Of a DNA stretch of 64,000 nucleotides, positions 26,669-38,790 are shown piece by piece. A model generated the notes under the pieces. The model was given only the letters and a program-made list of their open reading frames with translations. It did no database searches and was not told the origin of the DNA. Location: NCBI GenBank assembly GCA_020747065.1, contig JAGMVK010000003.1, positions 1,612,001 to 1,676,000 of the forward strand. The letters run 5' to 3'. Within the stretch, counting starts at the first letter, position 1, and each line of letters begins with the position of its first letter. Made by a program: the position numbers and the translations under genes. Source of the stretch: Cadophora sp. MPI-SDFR-AT-0126. Lineage: Eukaryota > Ascomycota > Leotiomycetes > Helotiales > Ploettnerulaceae.

Positions 26669-28473
26669 ATGGCGTTTCAGTACGACCCCAATCAACAGAA
26701 CCAGTTCTCTCAGGAGAATGCTGGCAACGGTATGCAACAGCAACAAGGCCCCCCACCACCCCAAGGTATGCAGCCTCCCCAGGCTGGACAACAACAAGGC
26801 GGTCAGGAAGGTGGTTCTCCTGCCCCTTTCCAACAGCAAGGAGGCCAGGAGGGGGGTAGCGTCAGCGGCGACGCGAAGACCACACTTTGGTAAGTCAACT
26901 GACATCCATTTCTCATCCACCAAAATCTCCACTTCTCAGCACATTCCCCTCAATCCATCATCAAAATCATCGCATCCTTGCTATGATGATTCTCAGCTCG
27001 CTTTTGACGCGACTGAGGCTTCACTGTTTGTGTGGCTCTTGCGATTTGCTCACAGTCGCGATCCATTGGCAGCAACTTCCCAAAATTCACGCACCATTTA
27101 ACTCTCTACAAATAATCCATCACGTCTTATCTTCTTACTCTTAGCATGAACCTCCATCTGCGATTCCATCATTTGCTCCTTCCTATATCGTCTTTCAATT
27201 GTATCCTGTTTTAACTTACGTACAACCTTGTTCAAAGCAACTCCTAGCTAACACACCTTTCAGGATGGGCGAGTTGGAGCCATGGATCGACGAGAACTTC
27301 ATCAGATCTGTTTGGTTCGGTATGGGCGAGTCAGTCAATGTCAAGATGATTAGAGACAAATTCTCTGGGTGAGTGATTTCAAGATTGCCAGATTACACGC
27401 CAATCACTTCACTAACACATATCCTTACAGCAATGCCGGCTACTGCTTCATCGATTTTGCCAACCCTGCCGCCGCTGCCAAGGCACTTTCTCTCAACGGT
27501 TCCATGATCCCAAACACCTCCCGACCATTCAAGTTGAACTGGGCTTCTGGTGGTGGACTTGCTGATAGACGGTCGGTGTCCCTGTTCATTATCTTATCCC
27601 CATGCTCCCTACACACTTGAAGCATACAACTGACTAGCTACGCAGTGATGACCGCGGCCCTGAATTCTCTATCTTCGTTGGTGATCTCGGTCCAGAGGTT
27701 AACGAGTATGTGTTGGTATCGCTGTTCCAGGCCCGCTTCCCGTCCTGTAAGTCTGCCAAGATTATGACGGATCCCATCTCTGGAATGTCTCGTGGCTACG
27801 GTTTTGTTCGCTTCGCAGACGAGCAAGATCAGCAACGCGCCCTAAGCGAGATGCAAGGTGTCTACTGCGGCAACCGTCCCATGCGTATTTCGACTGCCAC
27901 GCCAAAGAATAAGTCTGGGGGCGGAGGTCCAGCAGGCGGTATGCCTATGCAAGGTGGACCTGCCATGGGCCCTGGTATGCCAGCTGCTCCGGGTATGTAC
28001 AGCATGGGTGCTCCACCACCAATGGGCTACGGTGGCGGCGGATACGGTGCTCCTCAACCAATGAATCAATTCACCGACCCTAACAACACCACCGTCTTTG
28101 TTGGAGGTCTCTCCGGCTACGTTACCGAGGATGAGCTCCGGTCTTTCTTCCAGGGCTTCGGCGAGATCACCTACGTCAAGATCCCCCCCGGAAAGGGATG
28201 TGGGTTTGTCCAGTTCGTTCAGCGTCACGCCGCTGAGATGGCCATCAACCAAATGCAAGGATACCCTATTGGCAATTCTCGTGTTCGACTGTCCTGGGGA
28301 CGCTCTCAAAACAACTCAGGACCTGCTGGCACTCCATACCGACCTGCTCCTCCCCCACCTCAATACTCGTCTATGGGCATGCCTCCCGCACACCCATACG
28401 GCCAATTTCAACCTCTGCAGGTAAGCAAGAATCCTCGTGTTGATGTCCCAATCCTTCTAACCTCTCATAGTAA
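26669..28473 (+). CDS. csx1: three-RRM RNA-binding protein (Nam8/Csx1/Ngr1 family)
   Basis: Exons 26669-26889, 27264-27368, 27431-27571, 27646-28420 and 28471-28473; 414 residues. A Gln/Pro/Gly-rich N-terminus precedes RRM1 (about 71-150, TTLWMGEL and AGYCFIDF). RRM2 is at about 164-245 (SIFVGDL, RGYGFVRF), followed by a Gly/Met/Pro linker. RRM3 is at about 304-375 (TTVFVGGL, KGCGFVQF), followed by a Pro-rich tail. Family members bind U- or A/U-rich RNA: Csx1 stabilises stress mRNAs in S. pombe, and Nam8 acts in U1-snRNP splicing. Two features are odd. Intron 1 is 374 bp, far longer than the others. The last intron ends immediately before the stop codon TAA, so its retention would add 28 residues. 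The third intron begins GTCGGT, an uncommon donor. The family call is firm; the symbol is by family only. Confidence 0.92.
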
Positions 28474-31400
28474 GCGTGATATTTCCATGTCCCGGAACGG
28501 AGTATAGCGCATGGCGTCTTGCACAGTCAAATTTTGATCTTCACGTTAGTGGCTTCAGCTTTACTTCTTTTCTAACCCTGCCTGGATGGCTGTTTCTCCT
28601 CTTAGCGTTACTTCAAAAGTATCGGATGGGTGGGGATCTGCATTCCATGATGCCATGTACAAAAAGTGCATTAGATGTCTCTTTTTCACGTGTCCACGAA
28701 GGGTCTGACATGCGCTGCTTTTTCCTACACATGTACGCTCGAGCTTGTTTCTCTCCTTTTGGCTCCAGCTTGTTGGCTACGGTTGTCTGTCTGTTGCGGA
28801 GGGTTATGGGGAGCATCACTGGTTTTCAAACCTCAATCACGTTTCTTTTTCTCGTTGTTTTCAAAAGCCTCAAAAAGTTTAGACTCTCTTTCTATCTCCA
28901 ACACACATAGGGTGTCTTGCTGTTTGTGCGAGCTCTCCTAGCAATGTATCCTCAGTATTACAACATTAGTGTCTATCAGTTCTCGGTCTTGCCTAGTGCA
29001 TGAAATTCCTCCCTTCCACCCCAACTTCCTGACCTCCCCTCACCACTCACCAGTATAACAAAATTGCCAGACCGATTTTCTTGTGCTTTCTATTTCTCCA
29101 ATCCCTGTGCTACTAAGCATGTTTCGTTGAGTGGTCAAGGACCATCGTCCTTTTTCAAATTGCCACTCCCAAAAGCAGCACCAGTATTTTCAGACCCTTC
29201 ATTCTTGGACATCAAAATTACAATGCAGATCCCCTTCAGCAGCTGATCGAGAAACCCAAATCCCCATCTCAACCTTGCAAGATATTGTGCTAACACCTAC
29301 GTCTTCACAGACTCACGCCTCCCCCTGAGCCCACGAAGATCACAGACGGCATGCCTCTCAGTCGCTCATCTAGCCAATATCAACTCAGCCTAGCTGTCTC
29401 TTGCTCTGTTGATGCGAGAGACAACTCTGATTTCGACTGGCAACTTCCGGGTGGCTACTAGATACGTTTCGCATTCCTCCTGGTTTACACTCAACGGTAT
29501 TTTTCTCAGCTTTGCAATATGGCATTTCGATCTTCCTTCCGCATCTCTTTCAGCAATCTTCAGTCTCAGCGCGTATGCCTACTTGATGCATCGCGATGTC
29601 TAGCGATTCTTTCTTCGTTGCGGATACCCCTTTGCGGAAGATGAGAAGGACGGAAACTTGGCGTTCTACCTGCATTGCGACTCGGCCTTTTCTTTTCATA
29701 TGTACTCGACAATTCCTCTTTGCTACGGCGGTTTCTGCATGGAGCATTTGTTTCCCTTGATCATTTCCTTGGTTCAGTTCTCAGCTCGATTCTCGTCTTC
29801 CTCTCTACTATTCATCAAATGGCGCGTTGCATTCTTCGGCGATTGCATTTACGATGGATGAAAACGATGATACGATTGTTGGTTACCTTGCGGTCGATTT
29901 GGTGCGTGACGATTAGGGATGGATGGAATGATAGTTGCTGGACTTCTCTCAGACTGGACGCATTGCAGGGTGTTGCATGAACGATGGCTTTTCCCCCTTC
30001 TCGCATATTACGCTTGAGGTTGCACGTCTGCTGCACGTCACAGGAATAGAGTGTCTTCAAACTTCTCCTGGCCAGTCACGGTAGCACTGCCCGTTTTCCT
30101 TTGTTTTACATTACATGACATTACATTGCGTTGCCTCCGTCTTTCTGCATCTCACAGTGTTCCCACTGACCTTGATCATCGGGTTTCTACTACCGAGTGC
30201 GAATCACTGCAAAAGCGCTCGCATTCCACTTCGTAACATACAATCCTCTTCTTTCTTTGGTCGATGTTGATCAAGTTTCGATGCCACTCTATTCTGCTTG
30301 ATGCTTACCTTCGGATTGGTGTCTCTGCTTTTGAGAGTGGAATTGCACATGCGCCACTTGCCCTTAAGGCTCACATTATGACGCGTTGTTCTTTGGATGG
30401 ATATCAATAAAAGCACTTGCACTTAACCATTGCGGTCCATGTGGCTTCAGTTTAACTGGCTTGACGAATATCAGCCGCAGACTAGTAAAAATTATAAGCA
30501 AGTGATCCTAATCTTGATGTGAATATGACAACAGATTCTACCAAATTGTAATTGATAACCGAAAGCCTGCGATGGATCCAGGCTCGAGAGCCAATAAGTC
30601 ACGTGAAGTACCATTTAGAGTTCACTGCACTCCCCCATGTTCCACGGGCCATATTTTGCTAGCTCGGCCTCGAAGGCTTGCTCCAAAAGTTGTTGGTTTA
30701 ATGAAGTAAGTCATGGCGTAACCACCTTCCATGCCAACTACTTGAAGAAATCTAACATCCAGGAGTGACATCGAAGGATACGACTTACGCATAGACGCAT
30801 ACATACCTCCTATGTAGGATATGAATCAGAAAACTGTGCTTTTCACTCTGTAACCGAAGTGCTTACCCGAAGACGCGACAATATACTTTCTGCAGCTCTC
30901 TTGTCGGGGTTTCCTTTCATATCTCCGAAAGGTTGCATACCTCGAATACGTACACTCAACTCATTTGTAAACACCGCGAGCCTTTGACACATTCTGGAGT
31001 AAATGTAAGCTAGTATGGTATTGGATAATGAGCAAAGCCAGTCTAATGAATGGATGGGTCTGATCAGAACAGTCAATGTGAAGTTGTCAAGTTAACAACG
31101 GGTTAATGACAAAATTGATTTCGAGATTCGACAATGGAATACTGTAATTGATGTCAAATCGACAAGTTGACAAGGAATAAATGGAAATATTGATTCTGTT
31201 CTTTCACTTTTCTCGCAATCTACAAACCGAAACTTGCGAAGTCGAACTTTAGAAGTCAACAACCAGCCCAGATTCTGCTGGGTAGAATGCAGATCTCATC
31301 ACTCGACAGTTCCTTGCACAATTGACCGAAACAGCAAACATAGAGTCAGTGTCATCTCGAAAGCGACATCTCAGAGCTGCTTTCAGCAACAAGTCGGTGA

Positions 31401-31518
31401 TGATTGATGGAAGAGACGAGATCATAGTAAATGCATGCAACATTTTGGTTCGCTGAACAGACAGATCTTGATTGGGTATTTCTGACGCCTACTCCTACCA
31501 AAAACGGCTCCACAAGGA
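28474..31518. other. convergent 3-kb intergenic region
   Basis: This separates the 3' ends of the RRM gene and the minus-strand AP-1-like gene. It is T-rich on the plus strand, with only short open stretches that have no conserved features. A CACGTG occurs near 30600. The part from about 30450 to 31250 is AT-richer and includes short inverted runs around 31080 (TTGTCAAGTTAACAA). No gene is supported. Confidence 0.5.
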
Positions 31519-33328
31519 TTACTTCCGCACCTTTCTAGCATGCTTTACCAGATTCTCAATTACACCCTCGAAAGCCTCTCTGTCACCTAGCTTCTCATCC
31601 GTCCGCTTAGTCCAATACTCCAAGACCTCCTTCGCGGTACCCTGCATCTCCTCTAGCTTCTTGACATGAGCTTTCAGCTCGTCCAATGTGAGACCTTCTA
31701 ATGCCTCGTCCGTGAAACTGCAAAGCTGCCTTGCTGATATGAGGTCGAGCTGGGGAGCGGGAGGTGGTCCTTTCCTCCGCCGTGAGTCGGATCTAGATGG
31801 CTTGCCTTGCGAGTCGACAGATGTGGAAGAGGCATTTCCTTCGCCTTGCTTGAGACGGGATATTGGGCGGGAGTCAGTGGAGTTTCTGGGCGAGCCAGAG
31901 GCTGGATTGAGATTCATGGATGGTAGAATGAGCTTCTTTTGTTTGGATGCTGGGAGAATTTCGTCGAGATCAACTGGTACTCCGAGAGAGACGAGGAACA
32001 GTCTCCTGATTCGGGACCGGATCCAGTTCGGTGGTTGTAATGGTGGAGGAGCAACAAGTTGTGACCAGAGGGAGGCGCTTCTAGGTGTCAAAAATATGGA
32101 GTTCTCGGCTGAAAGTGGTGGCAAGACAGATGTGTCAATCGCATCTGGTGGGAAAAGAGCGTTCATACACGCTTCAGTTGCAGCTTGTATATCTTCTGGG
32201 GAGTCGAGCTCTGCAAAATCAAGGACGGGCTGAGAGTGGATTAGCAATGATCACCATCTGTGCAAGGCACCTTGTGTAAACGCAGTATAATTTGCTACTT
32301 ACAAATGAAGGTGCTAATGGTATAGACTGTGGTGGAGGGGGAGCAGGCGCCGCCTCCTGGAAACCGTCATCAAAATCGCCGAACTCTGCATCCTCCCCTT
32401 CTTCAAAATCATCGAAATCATCTCCAAATCCACCATCCGACCCATCCTCTTCCTCGTTATATTCATCTGTAGTGACAGGTGTCGTCCCCTTCCTTCCAGC
32501 CGCAGAAGACTTCCGCCTCGCGTGGTTTATGATTGGGGACCTAACACCAGGAGACGTTGGCGACCCTGATCCGGTCAATCGCTCTGAAGTGCAAACTATC
32601 GAAATGCCCTTACCTGGTGCCTCGCCTACTTCCTCCACAATGTCTGGCTCTGCATCTCCTCTCCTCAGCTCGTAGGCCTTGGTCCCGGGAACTTCTCCAT
32701 GTCGAGGGCTAGAATCTATCTTCTCTACCTTTGTGATGGGAATTGGAAGATCTCCAGGGGTGCTGCCTGCCCGAGACCTGGTGCTTGACGAGCGGCTGCG
32801 TTCTCCAGATCTTACAACAAGATCTGGTACAGCATCTGCAGCACGCATGTCGTGTGCCAGAGTTCCTGGGACCTCTCCGTGGCTTGGAGACGAAGGGTCG
32901 ACCTTCTCAACTACCATCAAGGGGATTGGCTGTCCGCCAGGAGGTGTGGAAGGCTTGCTGATGGGTGGACTGATCCCTGAAGTCGTATGTTCAGGGACAA
33001 TTGCTATCTCATCTGGTGCAGCATCCTGCTCTCGCAAGCGGTAGGCCTCAGTCCCGGGCTCTTCTCCGTAGCTCGCCTCGTCGTCGACCTTCTCGACTCG
33101 AGTATGTGGGACAATTGGCGCAGACAGAGGAGGGGAATCGTCAGTGGGTGCTGGCTCGAGGCCAGACTGGGCATCCGAGAAGTGGTCCTCGGAGTCTGAC
33201 GATTCTATAACTTGTCAGTCAGTGCTTCCGGAATATCGACGTAAATCCATACCTAAGTCGTGTGCTCCGGGGTCATCGGTGTTTGATCTGACTGGCGGCT
33301 CCAAGTGCTCGTCATGGTCGTCTGCCAT
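31519..33328 (-). CDS. acidic AP-1-accessory-like protein (aftiphilin/Laa2-like candidate)
   Basis: Exons 33328-33253, 33204-32303 and 32229-31519; introns of 48 and 73 bp; 562 residues. The N-terminal half holds three spaced copies of a motif GE(E/V)PGTxAxxxRxxDAxPD near residues 71, 135 and 193, each preceded by VEKVD or VEKID. An acidic phenylalanine cluster follows (GFGDDFDDFEEG, AEFGDFDDGF). A helical C-terminal half begins PVLDFAELDSPEDIQAATEA. [DE]FGxF-type motifs in acidic context bind the gamma-ear of AP-1, as in animal aftiphilin and yeast Laa2. The C-terminus ends in a short coiled coil (about residues 510-560). Clathrin/AP-1 traffic at the trans-Golgi is therefore inference from motif and layout. 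The gene shares a 580-bp divergent promoter with NSP1. Confidence 0.8.
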
Positions 33329-33908
33329 GTTCGGCTTGATCGGACTTCGAAGTGACTAGATGTTGAAGCTGCTGCTGCTGAACCGACTGAAAAGGCTCCT
33401 CCAAACTCTTTCTGAAGAAGTAAGGAAGAGGCCAGTCCTTCCACTTCTAATGGATGGCCGTTGCAGAGCCCCCTTTCGACGTTCTAGAGCTGCCTTTCTG
33501 CCAAGTCTCAACCCTGCCCAAGCAGCGCAGCATGCTCGTGCCCAAGGCATGGCAAGGCAGGCAGGCGAGCCCCATCCCCATTCATCCCAGCCCAGCCTGA
33601 TCAAAGCGCGCTAAGATTTTTGGAACTTCCAACGCGCTCCGTCGAAAAGCAGCCGAGCTGTTATTGTACAAGCCCGCTTCTTCAATCGCATTTCCTGCGA
33701 ATGTGTATTGTCTCCTTACCATAAACAGAGGTCGCAGAATCTGCACCTTAATTCCTTTCAAAGGTTGCTTTATCTCGCGACCCTCATCCTTCCTGCCACA
33801 ATCTCAAAAAGCTAATCAGAGGTTCTGAAAGCTCGACCAGGTTCCCTCCCTCCACCTCCATACAGCACCTGATCGAGCGACGACCTTCCCTCCCAATAAC
33901 TAGTAACC
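33329..33908. promoter_or_regulatory. divergent promoter, AP-1-like gene / NSP1
   Basis: 580 bp between two start codons on opposite strands. The side near 33909 is CT-rich (about 33830-33900), as in other leaders of this window. No TATA box stands out. The arrangement would allow shared control of the two genes. Confidence 0.6.
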
Positions 33909-35999
33909 ATGGCGAATAACGGCAAATCTCCCTTCAGCTTTGGCACAGCCGCGGGTGCCAGCACCAGTCAAAGTCCCTTTGCAGGCTTTGGATCTACTAC
34001 ACCTAGCACGTCCTCCCCCTTTGGCGCAGCGCAAACCACTACAGCAAAGTCAGCAGGCGCCACAGGCCCCAGTCTCTTTGGAAACTTGGGATCAGGAACA
34101 ACTTCATTTGGTGGTGGATCTACGGCGGGTGGTCAAGCTCCAAGCTTCGGCGGTGCCAAACCAGCCTCCAACCCAGCTTCTGGCTCATCAACACCAAATC
34201 TTTTTGGAGGCAGTACAGGAGCTGCTCCAGGTGGGATGTTTGGAAGTCAAGCAGCATCATCGGGCACTACCACTCCTGGTCTATTTGGTACGGCAAACGC
34301 GACGACACCCAGCTTTGGAGGGGCAGGCGGGTTCAAATTTGGCCAGGCAAAGGACAGCAATGAATCCTCAACTCCAGCGAACAACGAGAACAAAGCACCT
34401 GCTACTGGTGGGCTTTTCGGTGGTAATGCTAGCAAGCCCGCTGGCTCAAGTCTGTTCAATGCTGCTTCCTCAGGAACAACAACTCCAGCTAAACCCGCCT
34501 TCAGCTTCGCCAATTCTACTACTCCTGCTGGCCCTCCTCCTTCGGACAACCCTCAATCCAAATCATTGTTTGGTTCTCTCGGTCAGCCAGCTTTTGGAAC
34601 ATCAAAGCCCGCCGAATCTTCTTCCACTCCCGCGGCCACCAGCTCCTTGTTCTCAAACAATACGGCTACATCCAGTGGTGGTGGAATGTTCTCAGGCCCA
34701 AAACCTCCCGCCGGCTCTGGAACAGGATCTGCTCAGACGCCTGCGACCAGCTCAGCTCCTAAGCCCACCTTCAGCTTCCAGAGCAGTACTCCAGCAACAA
34801 GCACTCCCAGTTCCCAACCTTCATCCACAGCCCCAGCTGCGACAAGCAGCCTATTCAACAAAACTCCAGCCACGGGATCATCTGCACCATCGCCCTTTGG
34901 TGGCTTCAAGCCAACCACAACGGCGGCAGCTTCAGCATCTCCTCTGTTCAGTGCTGCTCCGGCTAGTACTTCTGCTGCGCCCTCCACAACTCCAAGTTTG
35001 TTTGGTGGTCTGAAAGGAAACCCCCAACCAGCCGCTTCTTCCGCAACCTCGACACCAAATACTACTGCCGCTTCGACCACTCCGAGTCTCTTTCCCACCT
35101 CAACCTCAACTGCGACTCCAGCCACTGCTGCACCAACTTCCACTGGGATTGGATCAGGTGCGGGCTCAGGTACTGGCCTGGGTTCTGGTTTAGGAGCTGG
35201 CCTCGGAGGAGGATCAGCGACTGGTGCAGCTAGCTCCCAGACAGGTACCACTCAAGGGTTTGGATCATCAACTACTGGACCTACACCTCAATTGACCCGT
35301 CTGAAGAACAAGACTATGGATGAGATTATCACTCGATGGGCATCTGACCTGTCGAGCTACCAAAAACAGTTCCAGGAGCAAGCAGAAAAGGTTGCTGCTT
35401 GGGATAGATTGATGGTCGAGAACGGAGACAAGATCCAGAAGTTGTATTTGAGCACATATGATGCCGAAAAACAGAGCACGGAAATTGAACGCCAGTTGTC
35501 GAATGTAGAGAGTCAACAAGACGAATTGGCTTCTTGGCTTGACCGGTACGAGGCAGAGGTTGATGATATGTTTCAACGTCAAGTTGGACAGGGAGAGACT
35601 TTGCAAGGTCCAGATCAAGAGAGAGAACGGACCTTCAAGCTTGCCGAGAAGTTAACCGATCGACTTGATGATATGGGCAAGAATCTCTCAAGCATGATTG
35701 ACGCTATCAATGATGCTTCTACCACATTGAGCAAGACTAGCAAGGCTGATGATCCTGTAAGTGTAAACATGACGTGTAATTGGTGCATTTGCTAATCATT
35801 CTTCTAGCTGTCACACATTGTCCGGGTTTTGAATAGCCACTTGACACAATTGCAATGGATCGATGAGAATGCATCAGCTTTGCAAAACAAGATTGCCGAG
35901 TCCCAGAAGGCGGGTCAAAGTATTGGTACCAATGGATATGGCGGACCGGAAAGTGAAGCTGCGGAATCTTTCTACCGATCTGTTATGGGTAGAAAGTAG
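33909..35999 (+). CDS. NSP1: nucleoporin NSP1 (Nup62 family)
   Basis: Exons 33909-35756 and 35808-35999, a 51-bp intron, 679 residues. Residues 1 to about 455 are Ser/Thr/Gly/Ala-rich with many FG repeats (SLFG, SPFG, GLFG), the disordered permeability barrier of the nuclear pore. From about residue 460 the protein turns into the conserved Nsp1 coiled coil (LTRLKNKTMDEIITRW, then heptads through AEKLTDRLDDMGKNLSSMID) that pairs with Nup57/Nup49 in the central channel and with Nup82. The C-terminus ends AAESFYRSVMGRK. The splice junction joins KADDP to LSHIVRVLNSHLTQL, restoring the family sequence. Confidence 0.96.
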
Positions 36000-36386
36000 A
36001 TTTTTTTGGTAGGAGGGTTCAATTCAGGTCGGCGTTGGCACTTTATGTGGGCATATTGAAAATGACCAAGGTTTGGGAATGGTAGCATATATCCGGCATG
36101 AAGTTATTGAAAGCCCGGATAGTCATTGAGATTCACGGTACGCATGATGAGACTTTGTGCAATATGTAAAGTAGACCAAAAAGGTAGAGACAAAGAAGCC
36201 ATGAGAAGTGGTTGTTCTGTGGTGTCCCAATGTGCCGAAAAATCACGTATACTGTATACAATCCGCCGTTCCTTCACTTATTCCCTTTCCATGCAATCAT
36301 CACCGTAGGATATCAGCTGTATTGGCAGTGACATTCAGCATTGCCGATGCAAGCACGCCTATCCTCCACATCGTACGAAGTTATAC
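36000..36386. other. convergent 3' flanks of NSP1 and IF1
   Basis: 387 bp between the two stop codons. It holds T-rich 3' sequence and no gene. Confidence 0.7.
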
Positions 36387-36822
36387 TTACTTTTGCTCGC
36401 CACCTTGACCTTTCGAAATCTCGTTACTGTAGAAATCCCATGTCAGTCCAGATTTCAATACACAAATACCAATCGATGGCGTGATCTTACATGTGGTCCT
36501 CGAGCTTCTTCAAGTGCTCGTGCTGCTCTGCCAGCTTCTTCTTGAGCTCCAAAAGCTTCTCCTTCTCGCGCATGCGGATGGCGTAGTCCTCGTTGGCCTT
36601 CTCGCGCTTGGTGAATGCATCCCTATGTAAGTAAAGCTGTTAGCCTCTATTCCCGCTTTACGTGGAATCAATCCAAATAGCTACGAACCCGGAACCAGTG
36701 CTTCGTGGAGCTCCAGTGTCGCCGCCGGCCATGGCTCGAGTGGTGGTTGAAAATGCAGCTCGGGATTGGAAGGATGAACGAAGAGCTGGGCGAACAGCTT
36801 TGGAAAGAGCTTGTCGATACAT
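36387..36822 (-). CDS. INH1: mitochondrial F1F0-ATPase inhibitor IF1
   Basis: Exons 36822-36689, 36622-36491 and 36426-36387; introns of 66 and 64 bp; 101 residues. The Arg/Ser/Ala-rich N-terminus (MYRQALSKAVRPALRSSF) fits a mitochondrial presequence. The conserved inhibitory segment follows (GAPRSTGSGDAFTKREKANE). A long charged helix follows (MREKEKLLELKKKLAEQHEH), which forms the antiparallel coiled coil of the dimer. IF1 blocks ATP hydrolysis by the F1 head when the membrane potential fails. The first intron begins GTTCGT rather than the usual GTAAGT/GTATGT, yet splicing there gives the exact family sequence. The protein is too short and too split to show in simple ORF scans. Confidence 0.93.
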
Positions 36823-38790
36823 GACTGTTGAAGTTTGGGAGATGATTGAGTTGGAGGGGAAAGGCTTCTGATTTGTACCACTGGACTGAGGGGTTGATCT
36901 TGTATGATGGAGGGTTGTGGTTGGAGGAGATGAGTTGGTAGACCTGTGCCAAGCTTGCTTCCAGTCGCAGCTTGAAAACAGGCCACCACCATCATCAGGT
37001 CAATCGGGTTGCCGTACTTGCTCGGCATTCTGCTCCAAAATGTCCCGATAACACGTGATGTTTACTTTCTTTTTCTCTGGATCATGTGATCAAACAACCC
37101 CTCATCATCCCCCCTTTTTGGCTGTTGCAGGGCCGAGGAGGAGCCAGAGCGGCCAGCGTCATCGTGAGGTCAAGTCGCATGAATTTCTGGGAAACCTTGA
37201 TGAGGCTCCGCACTATCTATTCCCCGTGAAAGCATCAAGAAGCCTTTGCTTTGCCAGAAGATTTGTGTGAACGCCAATGTTCCAGCAACTTTCAGTCCAG
37301 CACTGCACTGCCACACTCGTCAGAACTAAGGACCAAGGACTTAGTCTCCAGGTCATCCAGCCAGCAGGTTTCACACTTTGATGATTGGGTGGCCAGCATG
37401 GTGGCACAATCACATTACTGTACGATACCGGCAAGACTTGCTTGCCATTTGCAGGAAATTTGAACGGGCCCTCAATCGTGTAACAATCAGGCGACCAGCC
37501 TGGCATCGTGAGAGAGCATGAATACAAGGGTCCAGCTCGTTATTGCTTGGGACGTCAGCCCTGCAAAGACATGATCGTACATCAACGTGGACAATGGGGA
37601 GACGAATCTGTGGGACTGGCGTGGCTTCTGCGAATACAAATAGAGGTGTCCTGGTGGCATTAAGTAAATTCCTAACTGCGAATACCATCATTGCAATTCA
37701 AAATCCCATCAGTCAACCTTCTCCCTCATCAAGGTAAAGAGATTCTTCCCGCATCACCATCCTTCTTCCCATCCTCTCCATTTACGCCTCCAACGCCTCT
37801 CGACCGATTCGAAGCCAGGTCCAGATCCAGATCTCGATCCCAAACAAACAGATCAACCTCTCTGAAAGAAAGTCCAAATCGGAAAGTACACAAACAGAAG
37901 CATTGACTGGAATAAATACTTCACCGCTCCGCACTTTCCAAGCACTTTCCTGCAAGTCATTCCGGTCGATTCGCTTCGGACCAGGCCAGATCATCTCATA
38001 TCAAATCAATTCAATTCCATTCAAATTGCAGGCGCAACCAAGATTGTTTTGGCAGCGCAGCGCAGCATAGCGCAACGAACGCAGCGCATCGCTTGCTTCC
38101 TTCCCTTTCCCTACCAAATTAGACGACGCTAGCGAAAAGGGTACTCTCTCTCGATCCCGCTTCCACTTCAACAACCTCCTCCCTCTTCCAATCTTGACTC
38201 CATCAACAGCCAACACCCTCTAAACCAGTCGCATACCCAACACCGCTCACCACCGACCATTCCCAGTACTACACAAACGATCCAGATACCCCATTCTATT
38301 CTGGTGAGTCTCCGGTCTCCTATTTCGTCATCCCTTTCCCGTGTTTCCCCCCTTTGCCATGTCTGCCCCACGACGAGCGCAAACCGACCTGTATTTCACG
38401 ATACGTGTATTCAATCGATTTGTGTGGGAAAGAAGGCATTTGCAGTCCTCCAAACTGCTCTAGCGATTCTGCGAGCCTTCTGCGCCTACCCCTCTCCCTC
38501 ACCGAGGGGTATCTTCCGACTTCTGCAATCACTTGCCAGGCACCATCGACGCGCAGATACTCAATATTAGAGGTCAATCAATGTGGATTAAGGACTTCAA
38601 TTTGGCTCAGCATCTCTCTGGGTGCGTGAGGAGTCTCCAAGCCTGGACGGCAGACCGCTCGCCCAACACAGCACCAAAACCCGCATTCAATTTTCATATC
38701 GAAGTCATCTATTCGTGCTACAACTGCATCGATTTTTTCCTGTCAAGTTGCTAATCATTTTTTGTCCACAGAACTCTAACAACCGCAACC
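36823..38790. promoter_or_regulatory. divergent region between IF1 and 14-3-3 genes
   Basis: About 2 kb with no coding sequence that I can support. A CACGTGA element at 37052-37058 lies 230 bp upstream of the IF1 start; such E-boxes are bound by bHLH factors (Cbf1- or NUC-1-type). From about 37900 to 38300 the plus strand is CT-rich and would contain the 14-3-3 transcription start, followed by a leader intron. Confidence 0.55.
38304..38771 (+). other. intron in the 14-3-3 5' leader
   Basis: Donor CTG|GTGAGT at 38304 and acceptor TTTTTTGTCCACAG ending at 38771 frame a 468-bp intron that stops 19 bp before the start codon. It is much longer than the coding introns nearby. It interrupts the CT-rich leader, as expected for a strongly expressed gene. 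Confidence 0.6.
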
